Source: Paenibacillus prosopidis (GTDB lineage: Bacteria > Bacillota > Bacilli > Paenibacillales > Paenibacillaceae). Taken from it: a DNA stretch of 64,000 nucleotides. The stretch's first letter is position 1, and each line of letters begins with the position of its first letter. Position numbers and translations under genes: made by a program. The notes beneath the pieces are model-generated. The model did not search any database, was not told the origin of the DNA, and saw only the letters and a list, made by a program, of their open reading frames with translations. The stretch is from assembly GCF_003337375.1 (NCBI RefSeq), contig NZ_QPJD01000012.1, forward strand, positions 166,889 through 230,888, read 5' to 3'. Positions 8,206 through 14,286 of the stretch are shown here, one piece after another.

Positions 8206-9282
8206 CTACATCCAAACTTGCTTTTCTGTCGTAATCTTCATTCCTGATTCTACTGCCCTGCCCATCAATATGGACAAATAATGATCCTGGGCCGCCTCAG
8301 CCAAGCTGTAAAAGGAGGCTCCTTCACCCGCGGCATACTTACCCATGTTAAGCAAACAAGTCGCTATCGCGATCTCATCATCGCTAAGCCTTGCCGGAGC
8401 TGCCGGATTATGGTACAGCCATTCCCCGTCCGCCATCACTCCGCGATGATAATAGCCCTCCAAATTGCCATGATGACCCGTATCTACTCTGCGCAGCTCC
8501 GTATAGACCGGTGTTTTGTAATTTTGCAGGTAACTCGCTTCCGCATCAACCAACTCGCCCTTGCTGCCTCTAACAAGAATTCGGCTGCGCCTTATCCAAG
8601 AGAAATATTGATCGCGCGTAAAATCGTAAACGGCCAGCTTGTCGCCAAAGCGCAGCGATACGATATGCTGCTCCGATTGAATGACGTGCTCCTTAGAAGG
8701 ATCTCCTTTCCTGTCCGGGCCTTGCACAATCGGTGAAACAAAGCTTTGCCCGTTAATAACGGCTTCCTCGAAGCCGATACCAAGCAGCTGCCTTATGAGG
8801 CTTATTCCGTGATAGTCATGAGCAGCAGAAACCTGCACATGCTTGATTTCACCCAGCTTGCCGGAGCGCGCAAGCTGGATGCGCGCCGCATGCATGGGCT
8901 GATACAAATATTGCTCAGCCACCTGTACCTTCGCTCCCCTGGGCAGCGAGCTATACAGCGCGCTAAGCGCCACTAAATCAGCTGCGGGTGGCGTTTCGGC
9001 CAGCACCGGAATATTGCGCTGAGCCAAGCTGCGAATGAAATCCGGTGCGGCTGTTCGCGGCACGGAAACAACGGCAAAGCTATAATGAGCCGACTCCGCT
9101 GCAAACTGTTCCAGCGTCCGAACGGTCGGAATGCCCCATTTGGCTTCCATCGCATGGCTTTTCTCCTCGTCCCTAATAAGCATCGTATGAATACGAAACC
9201 GTTCAGGCATTGCATTTGCAATACGAATGTAAAACTCCGCTCTCCAACCGCCTCCGATAATACCGAAACTAATAATGGACAT
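8206..9282 (-). CDS. Gfo/Idh/MocA family NAD(P)-dependent oxidoreductase
   Basis: The N-terminus (SIISFGIIGGGWRAEFYIR) is a Rossmann dinucleotide-binding motif. The rest follows the family plan, with a second strand AVVSVPRTAAPDFI, VLAETPPAADL in place of the usual EKP motif, and a C-terminal alpha/beta domain. An ATG at 9282 is chosen over the in-frame codon at 9318 because AAAGGA lies 9 bases before it and the Rossmann fold then begins at residue 2. This gives 358 residues. The catalytic Lys of the usual EKP motif appears replaced (AETPP), so activity as a classical sugar dehydrogenase is uncertain. Its substrate is probably a sugar or cyclitol linked to the neighbouring uptake genes, but this is inference. 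Confidence 0.85.
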   Translation of the reverse strand: MSIISFGIIGGGWRAEFYIRIANAMPERFRIHTMLIRDEEKSHAMEAKWGIPTVRTLEQFAAESAHYSFAVVSVPRTAAPDFIRSLAQRNIPVLAETPPAADLVALSALYSSLPRGAKVQVAEQYLYQPMHAARIQLARSGKLGEIKHVQVSAAHDYHGISLIRQLLGIGFEEAVINGQSFVSPIVQGPDRKGDPSKEHVIQSEQHIVSLRFGDKLAVYDFTRDQYFSWIRRSRILVRGSKGELVDAEASYLQNYKTPVYTELRRVDTGHHGNLEGYYHRGVMADGEWLYHNPAAPARLSDDEIAIATCLLNMGKYAAGEGASFYSLAEAAQDHYLSILMGRAVESGMKITTEKQVWM

Positions 9283-9332
9283 GATCATCAATCCTTTCCA
9301 AAGAAAAAAGATCTCCACATAAGAGATCTTCG

Positions 9333-9899
9333 TTAAGCGGTTTGAAATGTTCCTGTCGCTTGCATTTCCTTGCAGCCTGTATAGGAATGCAGCTTTCCGT
9401 GATATACTAACTCAAGCATTGCCGTATTTTCCAAATCGCCCGGCCTTACAAAGAGCGAAGGCTTATTCACCAAACTCACGCCGCCTTGCTCGAAGACCGA
9501 TGCCACAAACTGGGAGCAGAAGTATGCGTGTTCCCGTTTCATCTCAATGTTGAACATAATGCCGAGCATACCGAGCAAATTGTATTTATACAGCTCACTA
9601 TTTTGTTCCATATGATGAATTTGCGTTCTGATGTTCATATAAGCGCCGTGACTAACCGTGCATCTGTAAAGCGCGCAGGTCGAATGCTCAAAAAATTCGC
9701 TGCGCACGTCCTCTTTCACAAATCCCGCAAAAAAAGGATTGTTCGGATTTTTCCTGCCGAAGCTGTATACCTCGTTCAAATCCCGGTCGAATGCTATAGA
9801 AGCATGATTCATAGGATCTTTCGTAAACCACTTAATCGTCCTAGTAAATAACGTTCCTGTATCCGTCAAAAGCACATAAATTTCAGCATCTCTACTCAT
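9333..9899 (-). CDS. Papain-like (YiiX/NlpC-P60-related) hypothetical protein
   Basis: The 188-residue protein has no signal peptide. It shows a His in NHASIAF (His32) and a Cys in YFCSQFVASVF (Cys128). The order His then Cys, each in a short hydrophobic strand or helix, is that of circularly permuted papain-like hydrolases such as the YiiX/YaeF group. The region between (EVYSFGRKNP, FEHSTCALYRC) fits a small beta-barrel core. Its substrate is unknown; relatives are thought to act on peptides or amide/thioester lipids. GGAGG lies 9 bases before the ATG. The gene stands upstream of the oxidoreductase gene, and a direct functional link to it is not evident. Confidence 0.7.
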   Translation of the reverse strand: MSRDAEIYVLLTDTGTLFTRTIKWFTKDPMNHASIAFDRDLNEVYSFGRKNPNNPFFAGFVKEDVRSEFFEHSTCALYRCTVSHGAYMNIRTQIHHMEQNSELYKYNLLGMLGIMFNIEMKREHAYFCSQFVASVFEQGGVSLVNKPSLFVRPGDLENTAMLELVYHGKLHSYTGCKEMQATGTFQTA

Positions 9900-10272
9900 G
9901 CCGTACTACCTCCACATTAAAGAACTTTCATCTAGGTATTAACTTTAATGCAGGAGAAGGAATTTCTAAACCTGCTCAGGTAATAGGTGCATCCTCGACC
10001 TTAGTCCAGTTTTGTAAGCATAGTTTGACAGATGATTGTCCCGCAACCTTTCGAACTACTATACCTTGTCTCCATTTTACTGGATATTCACATTTTACTC
10101 AACAAGGAGATCGCCCTTTTCTGTCTCATCTTTAAAAAATTGTTAACTTTTGCTTGTGAGAGACGTGATATAGTAGGAAAGAATTGACACCGTTCATTTT
10201 CTATTTATATGCCCGAAATTGCATTTTAGTATGAACGAAACAATCTATTCGGTCGTCACGGAGGATATTGAA
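9900..10272. other. Divergent intergenic region before the isoprenoid-synthase-like gene
   Basis: This 373-base AT-rich stretch lies between the divergent papain-like gene and the isoprenoid-synthase-like gene. It holds the sigma-A-like promoter at 10184-10211. No coding region with a ribosome site, hairpin of note or RNA family was recognised in the remainder. Confidence 0.6.
10184..10211 (+). promoter_or_regulatory. Sigma-A-type promoter of the isoprenoid-synthase-like gene
   Basis: TTGACA at 10184-10189 is followed after 16 bases by TATATG at 10206-10211. The predicted transcript would start near 10218. That leaves about 55 bases before the ATG at 10273 and makes a start at TTG 10219 unlikely. 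Confidence 0.6.
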
Positions 10273-11217
10273 ATGGAATGGTATAACCGTTATAAGCAGC
10301 AGCTCGAGTTCATTTATTCGGAGGCGGAGCGCCGGATCGCAGCATTTCCCTCACCGTTAAATACGATTGGTCTTGCATATGCGGACAAGTTCAATCCGGT
10401 CAAACATGAAAGCGGTAAAGATTACATCTGCTGCCTGCTCCCCTTTTGGATAAAAGAACCGGCTGCGATCAGCGATGAGCAGTGTCAGCGGCTGGCATTA
10501 GCTAATATATATGGAATGCTTTATTTCTTTATACAGGATGACGTAATGGACAGCAGTCCTTCCTCTAATTGGAAAGAGCAGCTCGCGCTCGGCAATCTGC
10601 TGGTGCTTGAGATGTTCAGCGTATTTCGTCCCTTGTTCCCTTCGAACTCACCGTTCTGGGATTACTATAACCGTTATGTGACAACCTGGGCGGACAGCGT
10701 AATGAACGAACAGAATGATGATTACTTCGTCAATAATCCGATCCGAACGGCCGGGAAAGCGGGTCCGGTCAAAATCGCAAGCACGGGAGCGCTGCTGCTA
10801 TCCGGGCGTGATGAGCTTATCGGTACCATGGAAGAAGCAGTAGATATCGTGCTCATGACGCTGCAGATGTCCGATGACTGGGCGGACTGGAAGGAGGATT
10901 TGACGGAAGGCAGCTACAATGGCTTGCTGGCGATGATCGCTGCGGGTGGAGCTGTGAAGGAACCATTAACTTTTCAGGAGGTAGAATCGTCGATCTATGT
11001 CCGTGGCTGCATGAAGCAATATGCGAATATTGCTTCTGACAATCATGAGCAGCTGCTTTCGTTGCGGGTGGAAGCAGGCGAACTACTAGACTTTCATGCC
11101 TATCTCGTAAATCATTTGGACCAGATTGCCGAGACTTTAGACACAAATAGATTGCAGCTGCTGAAGGGCGGACTGAATTACTTTTTGTCTACTAAATCAA
11201 TTAAAAAGGTACTATAG
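10273..11217 (+). CDS. Class I isoprenoid-synthase-fold protein with two DDxxD motifs, next to an NHLP precursor
   Basis: The protein (314 residues from ATG 10273, where GGAGG lies 8 bases upstream) is almost entirely helical. It has a first aspartate-rich motif DDVMD at residues 89-93 and a second, DDWAD, at 201-205. These are the two metal-diphosphate sites of class I prenyl synthases and terpene cyclases. A conserved-looking GPVKIASTGALLLSG lies between them. Both motifs are intact, so Mg-dependent ionisation of a prenyl diphosphate is plausible. Product and substrate are unknown; it is too divergent to name as a FPP, squalene or phytoene synthase. No other isoprenoid gene is nearby. The next gene on the same strand, 114 bases away and with no terminator between, is an NHLP-type peptide precursor. 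Confidence 0.75.
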   Translation: MEWYNRYKQQLEFIYSEAERRIAAFPSPLNTIGLAYADKFNPVKHESGKDYICCLLPFWIKEPAAISDEQCQRLALANIYGMLYFFIQDDVMDSSPSSNWKEQLALGNLLVLEMFSVFRPLFPSNSPFWDYYNRYVTTWADSVMNEQNDDYFVNNPIRTAGKAGPVKIASTGALLLSGRDELIGTMEEAVDIVLMTLQMSDDWADWKEDLTEGSYNGLLAMIAAGGAVKEPLTFQEVESSIYVRGCMKQYANIASDNHEQLLSLRVEAGELLDFHAYLVNHLDQIAETLDTNRLQLLKGGLNYFLSTKSIKKVL

Positions 11218-11235
11218 ATTCTATTTTGACCATAA

Positions 11236-11274
11236 TTTGTCGAATTCTTGTAATTTTATATAGAAATTGTCGAA
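11236..11274 (+). promoter_or_regulatory. Two Spo0A-box (TGTCGAA) sequences and putative promoter before the NHLP precursor
   Basis: TTTGTCGAA (11236-11244) and ATTGTCGAA (11266-11274) both contain TGTCGAA, the established core of the Spo0A box, and lie exactly 30 bases apart on the same strand. The first overlaps a possible -35 (TTGTCG 11237-11242) with TATAGA 16 bases further at 11259-11264. The second sits just upstream of TATGGT at 11293-11298. This arrangement suggests control of the precursor gene by phosphorylated Spo0A, either activating or repressing. Confidence 0.6.
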
Positions 11275-11331
11275 CGGGCATGATAGACTGAGTATGGTAA
11301 ACTTATACATATTCGGAAGGTGATGATTATT

Positions 11332-11574
11332 GTGTCCGCAGAGCAAACGTTAAAAGATCAAATCATTCAAAAAGCTTGGGAAGATGCCGAATTCAAAAAA
11401 CAACTCCTCGCCAATCCGAAAGCAGCCGTTAAAGATGCCTTTGGTATTGAAATACCGGATACAATTGAAGTGGAAGCTGTGGAAGAAACAGCTAACAAAT
11501 ATTACTTAGTCATCCCGCAAAGTCCTGCAGATGCTGCGAGTATAAATAATGTAAATGGCGCCGCTTGGGAATAA
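11332..11574 (+). CDS. NHLP (nitrile hydratase-like leader peptide) RiPP precursor, orphan
   Basis: The 80-residue product (GTG start at 11332, AAGGTGA ribosome site 8 bases before it; the upstream in-frame ATG at 11323 overlaps that site) matches the NHLP leader domain. It has an N-terminal helix LKDQIIQKAWEDAEFKKQLL, then ANPKAAVKDAFGIEIPD and the strand KYYLVIPQSP. These precursors are nitrile-hydratase-alpha-like leaders fused to a variable core that is modified and exported. Here the tail after the leader is only about 15-20 residues, has no Cys and little Ser/Thr, and ends in Trp-Glu. No YcaO, LanM, radical SAM or peptidase-type exporter gene is nearby. The only candidate partner is the isoprenoid-synthase-like gene upstream. 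A terminator follows at once. Confidence 0.88.
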   Translation: MSAEQTLKDQIIQKAWEDAEFKKQLLANPKAAVKDAFGIEIPDTIEVEAVEETANKYYLVIPQSPADAASINNVNGAAWE

Positions 11575-11584
11575 ATTCATACAA

Positions 11585-11625
11585 AAAAGCGCTGGTTAAC
11601 TCAGAAATGAGCAATCAGCGCTTTT
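11585..11625. terminator. Bidirectional terminator between the NHLP precursor and the histidine kinase
   Basis: AAAAGCGCTG (11585-11594) pairs with CAGCGCTTTT (11616-11625) across a 21-base loop. T-runs on both strands let it serve the two converging genes. It overlaps the last codon of the kinase gene. Confidence 0.85.
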
Positions 11626-13525
11626 ATTTTGCAGAAGGAAAGTGAATTATAGCCTCCGTACCAACACCTTTTTTACTAATAAACTCAATTTTTCCTTGCA
11701 TCACTTCAATAATCCGGAATGTCACCATTAATCCCAGACCAGTGCCTTTCGTTTTCTTGGAATAATATGGTTCCCCGAGTCTTTTAAGATCAGCCTCGCT
11801 CATTCCCTCACCGTTATCTTTTATGCAAATGACAATATTTTTTGTGTCATCATCGATATATGCGCGGATTAAGATAGCTCCTTCTTCATTTAATGCTTCA
11901 ATACTATTTTTAATGATATTTATAAGCGCTTGCTTTAATTTAGAAGAATTTCCACGTACGTATAAATCAGATTCCAAATCGACTTTAATGACTCCACCCT
12001 GCATAGTCGCTAAAGGTACTAATATTCCTTCAATTTGCCGGAGCTCCTCTGCAATATTCAGAAGTGTTGTCTGTTCAAGCTGTGGTTTAGCGAACGTTAA
12101 AAAATCTGTAATAATCTCTGACGCCCGGTCCAGTTCATCTATTGCTAGTACCATAAAGCCTTTCTCTTTATCGTTCGTTGTTTTGTCTTGAAGTAACTGG
12201 AGAAAACCTCTTGTCACCTGCAATGGGTTGCGTACCTCATGAGCTACTGAAGCAGCCAATTGGCTGATAATCTCCATTTTTTCAGATCGTTGAAGCTCAT
12301 TATTGAACACCTCAAGCTGCTTGGAGTAAATCACAACCTGTTCGTAGTTTTGCAATATTCTTCTTGCTAGTATGATGGCCAGTGATGCTATAAAACTAAG
12401 AATGCCCCATTTCCAAAAAAACAGATCGTAATTCCTATCCTGAATAAAATACCATATTACTTCTGAGACACCGATGGCAGCGAAAACACCAAATCCTGTA
12501 GTTAAAATAATCGCTTCTCTATTTCTTTGTAAACAATATTTTATGAGAAAAATAAAAAGCAACATATTTCCGATTATTACAGAGCCACCAAAAGAAATAA
12601 TTGTACTCGAGGTATATATGCTATTAATCTTATCAGATGTAAAAGAAGCAAATAGCCATAAAATAGAAACTGTTGAAATAATAACTAGGATCTTTCTAAA
12701 CCGAGTAATAAGTCCGAAAGGACCCCTTCCGAATATTTTCTCAAAGAAGAAAAACATAGAAGGCATAATTAAGTTTGAAGCGATATCGAACAAGTAGTAA
12801 ATCGCAAATCCATGCTCCCGATATATGTTATGTACATAAGGAGAGAGAGAGAGAATCATTAGTCCAATTGAAAAAATAACGATACAAAGTGAATTCCAAC
12901 CGGCCAAATAAGTTTTATTCAAAAATATGAGACATAAAAACATAGCGAGCGAAACAAATAAAAGTGCCGCTCCCAAAACTACATCAAGCATATCATGCTT
13001 CATATAGTCCTTGCTAAGCGTCTGGTTCTCACCAATTTTAATTTGTTCCTTTAATCCTAACCAATTTGAATCGGTATGTAGAAGAACATAAACCATTTTA
13101 TTGGATTCATTGGAGCTTAAAGAAAGCAAAATTTCATTTTTATTGTACGGATAATCTCTACGAGATTCATAAACGAGCCGATTATCAATAAAAATCTTAA
13201 CATCTTTGGCGGTAAGCTTACTAATCAACAACGATGGGCGTGCAAAATCGAACTCTGGAAGCTGAAATCTCAACCAGGCTGATTTTATTTCGGCAGGTTT
13301 TACAGGCAATTCATCCCCATAAGAGAAGGTTCGCCACTCTCCAAACCTCTGATGAGAAGAAGCCTCCTGGACGGTACTTTCCGGATCCTCCTCCCATTTC
13401 ATTTCCCACTCCGTAATCCCAGTGGTTGGAGCGTCTGTAAGTGCTAAGGCTGGAGCCGCTAGAATAGGGATTGCGATGAATAGAGAAAGCACGAAGGCGA
13501 TCGAAAATTTATATAAAGCTTTCAT
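11624..13525 (-). CDS. Orphan 7TM sensor histidine kinase, sporulation-phosphorelay type
   Basis: The 633-residue protein starts with a signal peptide. An extracytoplasmic beta-rich domain follows (about residues 35-175, 7TMR-DISM extracellular type), then seven membrane segments (about 180-390), a short coiled coil and a kinase core. The phosphoacceptor region reads QLAASVAHEVRNPLQVTRGF, close to the kinases that feed Spo0F/Spo0A in Bacilli. The HATPase domain has NIIKNSIEAL, DNGEGM and GTGLGLMVTF. No response regulator is adjacent, as usual for phosphorelay kinases. A TTCGACA sequence upstream (13574-13580) is a Spo0A box pointing toward this gene. Regulating Spo0A is inferred; the ligand is unknown, though such domains often bind carbohydrates. 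Confidence 0.88.
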   Translation of the reverse strand: MKALYKFSIAFVLSLFIAIPILAAPALALTDAPTTGITEWEMKWEEDPESTVQEASSHQRFGEWRTFSYGDELPVKPAEIKSAWLRFQLPEFDFARPSLLISKLTAKDVKIFIDNRLVYESRRDYPYNKNEILLSLSSNESNKMVYVLLHTDSNWLGLKEQIKIGENQTLSKDYMKHDMLDVVLGAALLFVSLAMFLCLIFLNKTYLAGWNSLCIVIFSIGLMILSLSPYVHNIYREHGFAIYYLFDIASNLIMPSMFFFFEKIFGRGPFGLITRFRKILVIISTVSILWLFASFTSDKINSIYTSSTIISFGGSVIIGNMLLFIFLIKYCLQRNREAIILTTGFGVFAAIGVSEVIWYFIQDRNYDLFFWKWGILSFIASLAIILARRILQNYEQVVIYSKQLEVFNNELQRSEKMEIISQLAASVAHEVRNPLQVTRGFLQLLQDKTTNDKEKGFMVLAIDELDRASEIITDFLTFAKPQLEQTTLLNIAEELRQIEGILVPLATMQGGVIKVDLESDLYVRGNSSKLKQALINIIKNSIEALNEEGAILIRAYIDDDTKNIVICIKDNGEGMSEADLKRLGEPYYSKKTKGTGLGLMVTFRIIEVMQGKIEFISKKGVGTEAIIHFPSAK

Positions 13526-13573
13526 TCAGCACCTCAGAAGGTCAATAATATAAATGGTTATGCTTCACTATAT

Positions 13574-13580
13574 TTCGACA
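13574..13580 (-). promoter_or_regulatory. Spo0A-box sequence upstream of the histidine kinase
   Basis: TTCGACA on the plus strand reads TGTCGAA on the minus strand, the Spo0A-box core, 49 bases before the kinase start. A single 7-base match can occur by chance, but it is the third such match within 2.4 kb of non-coding or flanking DNA here. Confidence 0.4.
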
Positions 13581-13743
13581 TTCTTCGATAGAGTCCCTTC
13601 TAACATTTGCCTATTTTCGAAAAAATATTACAAAATATTAGGATGTCTTGATGAAAAAATAAGGCTGCCCAATATACTGGATAGACTAATAACACATGCA
13701 TCAACTATGGTGAAAAATTTACTACTATTGAAGGAGCTTTTTT

Positions 13744-14133
13744 ATGAAAAAAATCGATGTCGTTGGTGCCGTGATCCTAAACGAAAAGAATGAAGTGCTA
13801 TGCGCACTTCGTTCGCAAATGATGTCGATGCCCGGTCTTTGGGAATTTCCGGGTGGTAAAATAGAACCCGGAGAAACGCCGGAAGCCAGTTTAATCCGAG
13901 AGATTAATGAAGAGCTTGGATGTACGATCAAGGTTGGCGGGCTAGTAGCAGACGCTGTTCATGAATATCCGGCGATTATCGTCCGGCTCATTACATACTT
14001 TGCCACAATAGTGGCAGGAAAGCCCACTGCCAAAGAGCATGAGAGGCTCATTTGGCTGCCGATCAATAAATTGTCAGCCTTGCGATGGGCTCCGGCTGAT
14101 TTGCCGACGATTGAGCGGTTACTGGAACAATAA
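13744..14133 (+). CDS. Nudix hydrolase, MutT-like (8-oxo-dGTP/CTP diphosphatase type)
   Basis: The 129-residue protein carries a complete Nudix box at residues 38-60: Gly38, Glu44, then REINEELGC, matching the Gx5Ex7REUxEExGU pattern. The length and the N-terminus (IDVVGAVILNEKNEVLCALRS) fit small MutT-like enzymes that hydrolyse oxidised or non-canonical nucleoside triphosphates. AAGGAG precedes the ATG. The gene is alone; the 218 bases upstream separate it from the divergent kinase gene. Confidence 0.9.
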   Translation: MKKIDVVGAVILNEKNEVLCALRSQMMSMPGLWEFPGGKIEPGETPEASLIREINEELGCTIKVGGLVADAVHEYPAIIVRLITYFATIVAGKPTAKEHERLIWLPINKLSALRWAPADLPTIERLLEQ

Positions 14134-14286
14134 CTTCCAGACTCCGATGCTGCACGGCCAGCGCAAGAAAATTTAATAAAGAAGAGCACTTCTCTAGCGC
14201 AACCATTATGTCCATTAGCTCGTTTATGAGGGTAATAAGACAATGATCGAAATGAGACATTTTGATGCTGAGAAGGAGGACTTATG

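Noticed and set aside
10023..10065. TTTGACAG followed by TATACC as an additional promoter before the synthase gene
   Set aside because: The spacing of about 30 bases is too long; the TTGACA at 10184 is far better.
13554..13793. 79-codon plus-strand frame before the Nudix gene
   Set aside because: It overlaps the real Nudix start in another frame, lacks a ribosome site and covers the regulatory spacer.
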